A stretch of 35,079 bases of DNA from assembly GCA_964547995.1 (NCBI GenBank), contig CAZJRB010000080.1, positions 1 through 35,079 of the forward strand. The letters are read 5' to 3'. Positions 26,366-35,026 of this stretch are shown one piece after another (the stretch's first letter is position 1; every line of letters begins with the position of its first letter). Source of the DNA: CAZJRB01 sp964547995. Lineage in GTDB: Bacteria > Planctomycetota > Planctomycetia > Pirellulales > Thermoguttaceae. The position numbers were made by a program, and so were the translations under genes. The notes below the pieces were generated by a model. It did no database searches, was not told the origin of the DNA, and was given only the letters and a program-made list of their open reading frames with translations.

Positions 26366-26518
26366 GGGCGGTAAGGCAGCGTCGATAGAATTGTTAATAG
26401 TTTACCCCCCTCCCCAAGAAAATTGCAAGTAATCCGGGCCAAAAATTTCCGTTCTTTCCAGTTTATGCCCCTGAAGGAGGGGGATAGTGCCGAAATCAAT
26501 CCCCAGACCGGGGGCCCC

Positions 26519-27775
26519 TCAGACCTGAAGTGCCTCGAACGGATCGTACTTCTTGCCGAGGACGGCTTCGCTGTCGAGGCCGAGCCAGCGGTCCAGCGCC
26601 GTGGCGTAGACGCGGCGGAAATCGGTGTGGAATTTCGGGGCGTCGTTGTCGAGATCGGTGAGGCTGGGCCGGGGGCCGATCAAGCCCCCTTTGAGCCTGC
26701 CGCCCGCCAGGAAGACGGGGGCCGCGGCGCCGTGGCCGGTGCCACGGCGGCCGTTCTCGCTGACCGTGCGGCCGAATTCCGAGAAGGTCATCAAGAGTAC
26801 CCGGTCCAGGAGCTTGTCCCGCTTTAGGTCGCCGACCAGCGCGGCGACCGATTCGGACAGTTCGCGCAGCAGTGCCCCATGGTTGCCGCGTTGGTTGGCG
26901 TGGTTGTCGAAGCCGCCGATCCCGCCGCCGCCGAGTTCGGTGAAATAGATCCTGATGCCGAGATCGGCGCGAATGAGCTGGGCAACCGTCTTGAATGTCT
27001 GTGCCAGTTGGAAGGCGGGATACCCGGCCGCCTTGGCCCGGGTTGCTTCCCGTGCCACTTCCTCGATCCGCCGGCTGCCGGCGTAGGCGGCCGAAGTGTT
27101 CCGTTGCAGGAAGTCCAACAGCGGGTCCTCTTGGGCCCGGGGAAGATCGGCTATCCGGGCCTGGAGCCGGCGGTGCGCCTGGCCGCCCGGGCCGGGTGCC
27201 GTGCGCAGCACGCACCCCTGGAGCGAGCGGATCGACGGGACCACCGTCTTTTCTGCGTTCAGCGCAAAGGGCATGGCAATCGGCCCGACGAAAACGCCGG
27301 GCACATCGGCCTTGTCGGGCCGGTGGGCAATGTCGATTGCCCGACCCAACCAGCCGGTCTGGCAGTTGGGCTCCTTCGGCCTGGCCGTGTGCCAGTTCCG
27401 CATTGCCGGGGGATGGTTCCGGCTGGAATTGGGATACCCCACGCCCTGGACTACGCTCAAGAGTCCCTCTTTGAAGAGCCTCTGGAAGGCCGGCGCCTGG
27501 GGATGAAAGCCCTGCTCGGCATTGATTTTGTGGACCTCCTTGGGCAACATCCGCAGTGTGGGGCGGCTCCGCGCATAGACATCATCCTCGAAGGGGACCA
27601 ACGTGTTCAGGCCGTCGTTGCCGCCCGACAGTTGGACCATGATCAGAACCGTCTCGCCGGCATCGCGCCGCGCCGGGGCGGCTGCGGCCGTGCGGCCCAG
27701 GAACGCGGGCGCCAACGACAAAAGTGTTGACGTACCCAACGAGGTCTTTAGAAAGTTGCGACGTGTCTGGGACAT
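26519..27775 (-). CDS. DUF1501 family Tat-exported protein
   Basis: 418 residues. TRRNFLK (4-10) and a following hydrophobic Ala-rich stretch form a twin-arginine signal. Family marks are LSGGNDGLNTLVPF (about 49-62), the GGFDNHANQRGNH segment and FSEFGRTVSENG followed by GTGHGAAAPVFLAGG. DUF1501 proteins have an alkaline phosphatase/sulfatase-like fold; their function is unknown. Start ATG 27775 is preceded by AGGAGG with a 5-nt gap; a GTG two codons upstream is inside the ribosome site. The gene lies 20 nt after the DUF1800 stop and is surely co-transcribed with it, the usual pairing of these families. Confidence 0.94.
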   Translation of the reverse strand: MSQTRRNFLKTSLGTSTLLSLAPAFLGRTAAAAPARRDAGETVLIMVQLSGGNDGLNTLVPFEDDVYARSRPTLRMLPKEVHKINAEQGFHPQAPAFQRLFKEGLLSVVQGVGYPNSSRNHPPAMRNWHTARPKEPNCQTGWLGRAIDIAHRPDKADVPGVFVGPIAMPFALNAEKTVVPSIRSLQGCVLRTAPGPGGQAHRRLQARIADLPRAQEDPLLDFLQRNTSAAYAGSRRIEEVAREATRAKAAGYPAFQLAQTFKTVAQLIRADLGIRIYFTELGGGGIGGFDNHANQRGNHGALLRELSESVAALVGDLKRDKLLDRVLLMTFSEFGRTVSENGRRGTGHGAAAPVFLAGGRLKGGLIGPRPSLTDLDNDAPKFHTDFRRVYATALDRWLGLDSEAVLGKKYDPFEALQV

Positions 27776-27795
27776 GTTCACCTCCTGAACCTGGC

Positions 27796-29226
27796 TTAGG
27801 CCAACTGGAATTCGGGTAATGTGAGAATGGTGTGGACAAACCGGCGGAGCCGCTGTGAAGGATTGTCTCCGGCCGGCGGGGATTCCGCCGTCGACGCGAG
27901 CAGGGTCTCGCGTACCTTGGGGTCGACGTCCCCTTGCAGGAACAAATCGAGCAGGAACGGACAGGCCGATTTGGCGTCGGGCTTGCCGTGTTTTCGGGCG
28001 ACGGCCAAGGGGTCCAACTTATTGCCGTAGGGTCCCGCTCCGGAGACCAAGGCCAGGGCCAGATTGCTGCGGCCGATCATGGTCGAGCTGTTGATCCAGT
28101 TGCGTCCGCCCTGCCACCCTTTGACGGTGGGCGGGCGGTAGAGGTTTTGGCCCAGGGCCGCCAGATCGCTCCCCAGGCGGGCCGTCGCGGCCATCCCCTC
28201 CAGCCCCTTGATGATCCCCAGCGCGAACTCGACCGGGCACTTGACCCGCCGGCGATAGGCCACGGGCGAAAAGAACAAGTTCGACCGGAGCATCGTTTCC
28301 ACCAGCTTGCCCGTGTCATAGTCCTTGGCATAGGACTCGGCCAAGGGAGCAAGCATCGCGTCACCCGGTTCGTCCGTTTCGGAGACGAGCCAGCGATAGA
28401 GCTTCCGGACGACCCGGCGTGGTGCGGCCGGCTGCCGGAGCAGAATCCGCACCGCGTCCTTGCTGCCCCAGTCGCCTTTTTGCCCGAGGATGCTTTTTGC
28501 GCCGTCGTCATGCTCGCGGGGGATGTAGCGGAGTTCGTTTCGCAAAACGAACCAGCCGGTGAAGGCGCGCGCGACTTCGCTGGCGTCTTCCTCGGAGAAA
28601 TTGCCGGCGCCTAAACCGAATTGTCCCAGCAGGGCCCGGGCAAAATCCCCGCTGGGACGGGCCTTGCGATTGGCTGCTGCACCGAACGACAGTAGCATTG
28701 CCGGGTCGTGGGAGACGGCTTCCAGGAGCGGCTCGAAGCGGCCCAGGGCATAGCGCCGCAGCAGTTGTACGTGCTCGAGCATCAGCCCCGCGCTCTCCAC
28801 CTTGGCGCCGCTGACGGCGAAGTAGCCGTGCCAGAATAGGGTCATCTTCTCCAGCAGCGGATGCGGGGTCTGGATCATCCGGCGCAACCACCACGCCCGA
28901 AGGCCGTCGGTCGTATTGGAACGGGCGGCCGCGGCATCATACTCGTCGTAGGTCTTGTCGAAATCGGCCATCTCCGCATCGGGGCGCAGGAGCGCGTCGA
29001 TGGTTCGCGCCGGTCCATCGGCCAGTGCCCGCTGGAGCCGGTCCCAGGTGGCCCCGAATGCCGCGCGTCGGAAGAGGTGGCCCGCCCGGGGCAGGTCCCA
29101 AGGCCTCCGGGCGTCCGGTTCGTACGGCGCCCAGGCCCACACCGGATCGATCGGCTTGCCGGGGCTTGCCGGGCCGGTCTTTTTCGGTCGGCCTTGGCCT
29201 GTTGTGTTCTTGCTTTTGTCGGACAT
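27796..29226 (-). CDS. DUF1800 family protein
   Basis: 476 residues. Family marks are HLFRRAAFGATWDRL near the start, LLEKMTLFWHGYFAVS, LLGQFGLGAGNFSEEDASEVARAFTGW and GWQGGRNWINSSTMIGRSNLAL. The N-terminus is Lys/Pro-rich without a signal peptide. Function is unknown; DUF1800 proteins nearly always travel with DUF1501 partners, and are thought to work with them at the envelope. ATG 29226 is preceded by AAGGGGG, 5-nt gap. It is the middle gene of an apparent three-gene operon, 65 nt after the upstream gene. Confidence 0.93.
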   Translation of the reverse strand: MSDKSKNTTGQGRPKKTGPASPGKPIDPVWAWAPYEPDARRPWDLPRAGHLFRRAAFGATWDRLQRALADGPARTIDALLRPDAEMADFDKTYDEYDAAAARSNTTDGLRAWWLRRMIQTPHPLLEKMTLFWHGYFAVSGAKVESAGLMLEHVQLLRRYALGRFEPLLEAVSHDPAMLLSFGAAANRKARPSGDFARALLGQFGLGAGNFSEEDASEVARAFTGWFVLRNELRYIPREHDDGAKSILGQKGDWGSKDAVRILLRQPAAPRRVVRKLYRWLVSETDEPGDAMLAPLAESYAKDYDTGKLVETMLRSNLFFSPVAYRRRVKCPVEFALGIIKGLEGMAATARLGSDLAALGQNLYRPPTVKGWQGGRNWINSSTMIGRSNLALALVSGAGPYGNKLDPLAVARKHGKPDAKSACPFLLDLFLQGDVDPKVRETLLASTAESPPAGDNPSQRLRRFVHTILTLPEFQLA

Positions 29227-29291
29227 GAAAACCCCCTTCTGCCGCCACGGTTTGCCCTAAGGCCCGCTACGGGATGGCCGGGCGGCGTTCC

Positions 29292-31043
29292 CTATTGCAG
29301 ATTCGGCCACAGATCGAGCCGGGCGGACGGTCGACCGTTACGGGTCCCGACGATCAATCTGGCCTGGCCGAGGTATTCCAATACAGTCAGGATGATGTCC
29401 ACGTGAGTTTCGGCTTGCTCGCGCGTATTGCCCTCGAGCATGTTCTGGCGTATAAGGTTCTCGCGGTTGGCACCCAAGGTCGTGGCCAGCCGGACGCTGT
29501 CGAGTTCCACGAGGCTATGGATGCCGGGCATCGGCTTGACGGGCCTGGCGGCCTCCTTGCTCAGGGCATCAATCACGTCCTTGGCCAAACCGTCGGTGGA
29601 ACTGAGGATCAAGTGGTCGCCGAAACAGGCCAGGGTGGGCCGGAGGTTGAAGCGCACGTCGAGCGACTTTTTGTCCTTCTCGTCTGTGGCGGAGAAATAG
29701 GCCACGGTGAGCTTCGTGTCGCGGTGGGTGGCCCGGTCGATAATCAACCCCGGCAGCGCCTTTTGCCCACGCGTGAAGTTCACCAAACCGATGGCCTTCT
29801 GCCACGCTTCCTCGACCACCTCGCCGAACTTCTTGGGATTGTCCATCCGGAAGACCGCTGCAAAGGCGGGAAACCGGACCTGGGGCGTGCCGATCGAAGG
29901 ATCGTACGCCTGTTCGGCCACCACGACCCGGATTTCGGGCCCGACTTCCGCCAGGACTTCGTCCGTCAAGTCCCGCCCGGAGAAGAATATCCCCATCATG
30001 TTTTCAAAAAAGATCAATCCGGAGGTCCGCTCCGGGAACAGCTCGTTCTTGGCGGAGTAGAACTTGTGCAGGTCACGGTAGACGCTCATGGCGGCAATGC
30101 GGCGCGGGACCGACAGATTGGGTAAGGCCCCCTTGCCGGCTCGCCCGGGTTCGGTATAGGACGTCGGACCGGACGCCTTCACCTTGGCGTCCATGGCGAG
30201 CCTCAGCGCCAGAGCATTCTTTTGGACGTCGAGCCCCGCCCCCAGCCAGCTCGATTCGCGCAGGTTCTCCTGCAGACCTGCCAGGAGCAAGACGACCAAT
30301 GGGTTGCCGGCCGGGGCCAGGGCCTTTTTAAGGGGCGAGTGTTGCTTGAGGGTCTCGATATCCACAAAGGCCATGCCGGCCGAGCCGGTTCCCACGGCCT
30401 TCTTGGCCGCTTGGTAGCGGGACGACGAAGCAAGACTCCGGCTGCCCGGCTTCGCCCGAATGTCCGCCACGGCTTTGAGAACCTCCGAGTTGTTGGCCAC
30501 CAACAATCGCTTGCCGACGATGGCGTGCGTTTCCTTTCCGTTGAAGGTCCATCCGGTCACGCCTCGGTACTCTTCGGAGGCAACCCGCTGGGGATGGCCG
30601 CTCTTCTCGGCTTCGCCCTTGGCGATGTCGCGGAATATATCGTGCGTCTGCTGTAGCATCCTGCCGTCCTCGGCGTCGACGGTCAGCAACGTGGCGTTGT
30701 TCGGGCCGACCGCGAACGTGACGCCGCCGTCGAGGAGTTTGTGCAGCGCCGTCTGCCAGTCGGTACGAAGCTTCGTTTCCAGGTACTTGACCAGGTTCAG
30801 CATTTGTTGGAAATCGGGTTTGGATGCCTGCCTCTGATATGCGGGCGACGAGGTGATTGTCTTGACAAGGTCCGGGTCGAGGGCCAGGTCCAGCACGGCC
30901 TTGGGTTTGGACAGCTCGAAGGCGACAATCGCCTCACGGGGAATCCATTGGTCGGCCGGCGGCAACGGCTTGGCTGCCGGGGCGGGTTCCACGATCAGAA
31001 CGGACAGGCCCAGAGCAAGTGCCGGAAGCAGTTTTCGGGACAT
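29292..31043 (-). CDS. Secreted protein of unknown family
   Basis: 583 residues beginning with a Sec signal (MSRKLLPALALGLSVLIVEPAPAA). The mature part opens with LPPADQWIPREAIVAFELSKPKAVLD and has alternating helical and strand segments such as GVTFAVGPNNATLLTVDAEDG, YRGVTGWTFNGKETHAIVGKRLLVANN and RPTLACFGDHLILSSTDGLAKDVID. It is reminiscent of DUF3352-type proteins, which probe stored values twice along the chain, but I do not claim the family. GGGAGG lies 6 nt before ATG 31043; an ATG one codon earlier is only 3 nt away. First gene of the run leading to DUF1800 and DUF1501, so it may act with them. Confidence 0.82.
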   Translation of the reverse strand: MSRKLLPALALGLSVLIVEPAPAAKPLPPADQWIPREAIVAFELSKPKAVLDLALDPDLVKTITSSPAYQRQASKPDFQQMLNLVKYLETKLRTDWQTALHKLLDGGVTFAVGPNNATLLTVDAEDGRMLQQTHDIFRDIAKGEAEKSGHPQRVASEEYRGVTGWTFNGKETHAIVGKRLLVANNSEVLKAVADIRAKPGSRSLASSSRYQAAKKAVGTGSAGMAFVDIETLKQHSPLKKALAPAGNPLVVLLLAGLQENLRESSWLGAGLDVQKNALALRLAMDAKVKASGPTSYTEPGRAGKGALPNLSVPRRIAAMSVYRDLHKFYSAKNELFPERTSGLIFFENMMGIFFSGRDLTDEVLAEVGPEIRVVVAEQAYDPSIGTPQVRFPAFAAVFRMDNPKKFGEVVEEAWQKAIGLVNFTRGQKALPGLIIDRATHRDTKLTVAYFSATDEKDKKSLDVRFNLRPTLACFGDHLILSSTDGLAKDVIDALSKEAARPVKPMPGIHSLVELDSVRLATTLGANRENLIRQNMLEGNTREQAETHVDIILTVLEYLGQARLIVGTRNGRPSARLDLWPNLQ

Positions 31044-31157
31044 CATATTCCTCCCTTGACCATGGGGGCCACAAGAATTAAGAGAAGCCGGTACTGATAG
31101 GTAATTCGCGGCCACCCGGGAAATCTTGGGAAATTTTCCCCGGGCGACACAATCCTG

Positions 31158-31185
31158 AGTATAGACACACCGCCGATCATAGCAA
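31158..31185 (-). promoter_or_regulatory. Promoter of the three-gene operon
   Basis: On the minus strand TTGCTA (31185-31180) and TATACT (31163-31158) are separated by 16 bp. The predicted start near 31151 leaves a leader of about 108 nt. Confidence 0.45.
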
Positions 31186-31268
31186 CCGGGGACCCTGGGA
31201 AACACCCCCTGGAACCGGTTTTGGGGGGCGCCGACCACGGCGGGATAGAAAGAGTGAAAGAGTGAATC

Positions 31269-32708
31269 TTACCCGGCCAACAACTGCTGCTCGACCTGAC
31301 GGATGGCGTCGTCGATGGACGAACTTCGGTCGGCAAGTTGGACCGATTGGCCGGTTGCCATCCATTTATCGACTCGCTTCTGGGCGGAGACCACTGTGCT
31401 GTGGCTGCGGCGGCCGAAGTACTCGCCGATTTCGCTCAGCGCCGCCCGGGTGTGCTTTCGGGCGAGCCACATCGCCAGCATCCGCGGGTGGCTGACGCTT
31501 TTGGTCTTGCGGTTCGACTGGAGGCCTTCGGGCTCGACGCCGAACACGTTGCAGATCGCCCGCTCGATATCGCCCAGCCGCACAACGCGGCCGCTGTGGC
31601 GGATCATCTCGGCCAGCGCCTCTTCGGCCATCGAAAGGGTAATCGGACCACCCGTCGCTTCGCTGGTCGCTTGCAGCCGGCAGAGCGCCCCGGACAGTTC
31701 GCGGGCATGACTGGTCAGACGTGCGGCAATGAACCCCCGGACCTCCTCCGGCACGTTGATCTTCATCCGGCAGGCCATCTGCACGACGATTCCTCGGCGA
31801 GTGGCAAGGTCGGGACGTTCGAGGGGACAAACCATGCCGCCCTCAAGCCGCGTCGTCAACTCGGAGCCCAGCTCGGCCAGTTCGGCAGGCGGGCGGTCGG
31901 CCGAGAAGACCAGCTGATGTCCTTGCCGCAGCAGCGTGTCGATCGTGTGCAGCAGCTCGACCTGCGTGGCTCTCTTGCCGGCGAAGAATTGAAGGTCGTC
32001 GATGATCAGCAGGCCGACGCCCCGGTACTTCCGCCGGAAACTGGGCAGCCCGCTGCCGCGCAATGCTTCGAGGAAGTGCGTGGTGAACTGCTCGGCCGAG
32101 AGGTAGATCGACGTCACGCCGCGGTGCGCCCGACGCACACCCGACCAGACGCCTTCGAGCAGGTGCGTCTTGCCGACGGCAGTCGGCCCGTAGATCAACA
32201 GCGGCGTCATCCGGCCGGGCTCCCGGGCGACGATCCGGGCCGACTCCAACGCCAGCCGGTTCGAGTCGCCCGCTACAAACGATTTCAGCGAGGCAAACCT
32301 CCGCCGGGCAAAACCGTTGCCCGATTTCGCGGCAGCCCGGGCCGGTTGCGAAACAGAGACGTCTTCCGCCGCGCGTACCCGCAATTGCCGTGGCGGCTCC
32401 GCTGCCCGCTCCTTCGAGCGCGGCGCTCTTGCCGGCTCCGCGCGGGGATTGGTCGAGGAGGGATCGATATGGAACGTCACCCCAGGCGACGTTCCCAGCG
32501 TCTCGACGCACGCCTCGTCGATCTGCCGGCAGAAGTTCGAACGGACCCAATCCAACAAGAAGCGGTTGGGGACGCCGATCGTAAGCGAGCGGCCGTCGAA
32601 CTCGAACCGGGTGCTCGACCCCAACCAGAGTTCGAATCGTTCTTTTCCGACCTTCTCCGCAATCGCGGCACGCAGGGCCGACACGATGTCCTTATCGTCA
32701 GTGGTCAC
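31269..32708 (-). CDS. dnaA: Chromosomal replication initiator DnaA
   Basis: About 479 residues. DnaA binds origin boxes and, with ATP, opens DNA for replication. Domain I (about 1-75: DIVSALRAAIAEKVGKERFELWL) is followed by a Pro/Arg-rich linker, the AAA+ core with Walker A GPTAVGKT (about 174-181) and Walker B LLIIDDLQFF (about 233-242), and the C-terminal helix-turn-helix with SHPRMLAMWLARKHTRAALSEIGEYFGRRSHSTVVSAQ. The tail motif reads FGRRSHSTV where most bacteria have FGGRDHTTV, possibly a planctomycete variant. No ATG precedes domain I. GTG 32708 fits domain I best, with AGGA close before it; TTG 32753 or GTG 32732 are alternatives. The gene stands alone without dnaN or recF. Confidence 0.94.
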   Translation of the reverse strand: MTTDDKDIVSALRAAIAEKVGKERFELWLGSSTRFEFDGRSLTIGVPNRFLLDWVRSNFCRQIDEACVETLGTSPGVTFHIDPSSTNPRAEPARAPRSKERAAEPPRQLRVRAAEDVSVSQPARAAAKSGNGFARRRFASLKSFVAGDSNRLALESARIVAREPGRMTPLLIYGPTAVGKTHLLEGVWSGVRRAHRGVTSIYLSAEQFTTHFLEALRGSGLPSFRRKYRGVGLLIIDDLQFFAGKRATQVELLHTIDTLLRQGHQLVFSADRPPAELAELGSELTTRLEGGMVCPLERPDLATRRGIVVQMACRMKINVPEEVRGFIAARLTSHARELSGALCRLQATSEATGGPITLSMAEEALAEMIRHSGRVVRLGDIERAICNVFGVEPEGLQSNRKTKSVSHPRMLAMWLARKHTRAALSEIGEYFGRRSHSTVVSAQKRVDKWMATGQSVQLADRSSSIDDAIRQVEQQLLAG

Positions 32709-32871
32709 TTCCTGAGCATCCTCGGCGCACACCCTCTTCCGACGAAGCCGCAACCAATGGGCAGGCTCGGCTCCCCCCGCGATGTGCGAAGCAAAATCGG
32801 AAAAAGGACGCCCGCTTCGACGGCTGGCGCCGTCTCGGTGTCCTCCTCAAGTCACTTTCCAAGTCGGCCTG

Positions 32872-32899
32872 ATTGTAGCGTTGCCGGCACTGCTGTCAA
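32872..32899 (-). promoter_or_regulatory. sigma70-type promoter of dnaA
   Basis: On the minus strand TTGACA (32899-32894) and TACAAT (32877-32872) are separated by 16 bp: a perfect -35 and 5/6 -10. Transcription would start near 32865, giving a leader of about 157 nt to GTG 32708. Confidence 0.65.
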
Positions 32900-33124
32900 A
32901 GGCCCTCGGCCGTTTGGCGAAAAGTTTTTTTGAATTGATTCGGACAGGGCCCGGAATCGTCGGAAAAAGACGGTGTTGCGTCCCGGCACGACCGCAAGAT
33001 TTCTCACAAAATGGTCCTGGATCGGCGTGGAAAACATGTCGCTCGGTCCCGGCGTTGACGGAAGGAGAACGCAAAAACCGCAGAATATCGCGACTTTCGG
33101 CAAGGAAAATCCTCTACGTGGAGG

Positions 33125-33153
33125 TTCGACGAATGTCCCAAAAACGGTATAAT
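33125..33153 (+). promoter_or_regulatory. Promoter of the PDZ protein gene
   Basis: A perfect TATAAT (33148-33153) has TTCGAC (33125-33130) 17 bp upstream. The predicted start near 33160 is about 42 nt before the ATG. Confidence 0.55.
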
Positions 33154-33201
33154 CAAACATAGTCACGGATCGCCGACCCGACGTCACCGAAAGGCCAAGC
33201 C

Positions 33202-34113
33202 ATGAAACACGCACCCGGCATCTTCATTTGTCTGCTCTCGCTGTGGTTTTCCACGGCCGTCGCGTCCGCGCAGCCGGTTCTGGAACGGCTGGAGCAACGG
33301 ATTCGCGAGCGTGTCAAGCCGCTTGTCACCGGGGCGGTACCGGCCGATCGTGGGGCGGCGCAGAGACCCCTTCCGCCAGCCGGCCGGCCCGCCGCCGCCG
33401 GCTTGCCGGTGAATTTCGAGCCGGGATACTTGGGAGTGGTAGCCGACGATCAGAAGGATCGCGGGCGGGGAGTTCGGGTACTGGATCTGCGGCCCGGCGG
33501 CCCGGCCGAGAAGGCGGGAATACTCAGAAACGATCTGATTAACGGAATCGCCGGAATCCGCGTGCGCCAGATGACCGACATGGCCGACATCATGATCCTG
33601 TTTTCGCCCGGCGATATCCTCACCTTCGACGTCCTTCGCGGCAACAAGCAACAGCAGGTGAAGGTGACATTGGGCCGCCGGCCGGCCCCGAAGGGACGAC
33701 CCGAGGCCGTTCCGCCGCCGGCCGGAACGGCAGCCGCACCAAATGTGCCGAGTGCGAGCGTTCCGCTGCTGAACACCCCGCAACTGAACACCCCGCAAGC
33801 AACCGCGACGCCGGCGACACCTGCCGCCAAATCGCCTGCCAACACGCTTGCCGGAACGCTTGCGAAAATGCTCGGCAAAACGGGAGACAAGACCCCCGGC
33901 AAAACCCCCGGCAAAACCACCGGCAAAACGCCGGTCATCGAGACGCCGGCGGTCAAGCTGCCTGTTGTGGTCAAACCGCCGGTCAAACCGGTCGTCCCCC
34001 CGGCGGTCGGCGATGCCGAGACGATCAAACGGCTCGAGCAGCGCATCAAAGAGCTGGAAAACCACGTGGCCGAACTGGAAAAAGCCCTGGCGGAAGCAAA
34101 GCAGAAGAAGTGA
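33202..34113 (+). CDS. Secreted PDZ-domain protein with low-complexity linker and C-terminal coiled coil
   Basis: 303 residues. A Sec signal (KHAPGIFICLLSLWFSTAVASA) is followed by a short charged helix (LERLEQRIRERV) and a PDZ domain (about 73-157) with GYLGVV, GVRVLDLRPGGPAEKAGILRNDLING and FDVLRG. PDZ domains bind protein C-termini; there is no protease domain, so it is probably an envelope adaptor. Residues about 165-265 are Pro/Thr/Ala/Lys-rich with repeated NTPQ and KTPGKT words. The last 35 residues (DAETIKRLEQRIKELENHVAELEKALAEAKQ) form a coiled coil suited to oligomerisation. The words RLEQRI occur at both ends. Its end is 18 nt from the convergent nnrE stop. Partner unknown. Confidence 0.85.
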   Translation: MKHAPGIFICLLSLWFSTAVASAQPVLERLEQRIRERVKPLVTGAVPADRGAAQRPLPPAGRPAAAGLPVNFEPGYLGVVADDQKDRGRGVRVLDLRPGGPAEKAGILRNDLINGIAGIRVRQMTDMADIMILFSPGDILTFDVLRGNKQQQVKVTLGRRPAPKGRPEAVPPPAGTAAAPNVPSASVPLLNTPQLNTPQATATPATPAAKSPANTLAGTLAKMLGKTGDKTPGKTPGKTTGKTPVIETPAVKLPVVVKPPVKPVVPPAVGDAETIKRLEQRIKELENHVAELEKALAEAKQKK

Positions 34114-34131
34114 ACCCGGGCGGCTGTGAGG

Positions 34132-34854
34132 CTACTCCCGCGTGAGTGCTTCGCTGATTAACTTGCGCGGAGCGCCGATGTCCAACACGTGGAGTTTGCC
34201 GACGTATCGCTCGGCGCCTTCTGCGAGCAACCCCGTCTTGGCGGCCATGAAGGTACACGTGACCTCCGCCCGGATCGTGTGGCCGGACGGTTGGCCGGTG
34301 TCGCAATCCAATCCGCTGGGGAGATCGACGGCCAGGATCGGCGTCCCCGCCGCATTGAGTTGATCGATCACTGCATCGAAGGGCGGTCTGGGTTCACCCC
34401 GCGCCCCGGTTCCGAGCAGGGCATCGACGATCCACGCGGCCCCGGCCAGTTGTCCGGCCAATCGGCCGGCGTCGTAGCGGGCCCCGAAGATCTCGATCGG
34501 GACGTCGGTTTTCCGGAGGATCTCGAAGTTCGTCGCGGCGTCGCCGGTCAGTTCTTCCGGTTCGGCCCAGAGCAGCACCCGGGCGTCGATTCCCCGTAGT
34601 TCGAGGTGCCGCGCGACGACGAACCCGTCGCCGGCGTTGTTTCCCTTGCCGCAGCAGATGACGACTTTCGCGGGGGCATCGCCGGCGGAAGCGCTCTCGG
34701 TGGCCTCGTGCGAAACTCCCAGCAACCGGCACAGGCAATCGGTCGTGCCGCGTCCGGCGTTCTCCATCAGCACAAGTCCGCAGATACCGTACGACTCCAT
34801 GGCAAGCTGATCGACTTTCCGGGACTGGGCGCGGGTGAGCGTAACGGGAGGCAT
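34132..34854 (-). CDS. nnrE: NAD(P)H-hydrate epimerase
   Basis: 240 residues, the stand-alone YjeF N-terminal (Rossmann-like) domain. It interconverts R- and S-NAD(P)HX, damaged hydrated cofactors, so that a dehydratase can repair them. Motifs seen are LMENAGRG (29-36), CCGKGNNAGDGFVVARHL (67-84, phosphate-binding), DALLGTGARGEPRPPF (144-159), AVDLPSGLDCDTG (175-187) and CTFMAAKTGLL (200-210). The C-terminal ADP/ATP-dependent dehydratase domain of bifunctional Nnr is absent, so NnrD must be encoded elsewhere. Start ATG 34854 is preceded by GAGGAG with a 10-nt gap; the frame runs 57 codons further but those look non-coding. Confidence 0.94.
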   Translation of the reverse strand: MPPVTLTRAQSRKVDQLAMESYGICGLVLMENAGRGTTDCLCRLLGVSHEATESASAGDAPAKVVICCGKGNNAGDGFVVARHLELRGIDARVLLWAEPEELTGDAATNFEILRKTDVPIEIFGARYDAGRLAGQLAGAAWIVDALLGTGARGEPRPPFDAVIDQLNAAGTPILAVDLPSGLDCDTGQPSGHTIRAEVTCTFMAAKTGLLAEGAERYVGKLHVLDIGAPRKLISEALTRE

Positions 34855-35026
34855 GGCTTCAATTCTCCTCAACTGGGGATGGACCGGGCGGGCAAAGGAA
34901 CTGCTGCAACACCAGGGCAGTGCCACCACAATGAGGTATTGGGCCGGCCGGAATTCCGAGCATACTGCCGAGATGTCCTGACAGGCGTCGGGCGGCGTTT
35001 TGGGTACTGGTGAAGGGAGAAACAAG

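Larger units (their letters stand above)
26063..26518. other. Intergenic region rich in hairpin repeats
   Basis: A 456-bp stretch between the DUF1501 gene and the giant gene, both minus strand. It contains two large inverted repeats (26085-26169 and 26311-26365), the ribosome site of the giant gene (26071-26077) and an AT-rich patch near 26390-26440. On the minus strand TTGCAA, 18 bp, TAAACT (near 26409-26432) is a possible but weak promoter. Short open frames here follow from the repeats. Confidence 0.55.
32709..33201. other. Divergent intergenic region (dnaA / PDZ protein)
   Basis: 493 bp with a promoter for dnaA (32872-32899, minus) and one for the PDZ gene (33125-33153, plus). A GACGGC/GCCGTC hairpin (32819-32834) lies in the dnaA leader. 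No clear cluster of TTATCCACA-type DnaA boxes and no long AT-rich unwinding region was found, so it is not evidently the origin. Confidence 0.5.

Noticed and set aside
32709..33201. Chromosomal replication origin next to dnaA
   Set aside because: No cluster of TTATCCACA-like boxes and no pronounced AT-rich unwinding stretch was found; planctomycete origins need not adjoin dnaA.
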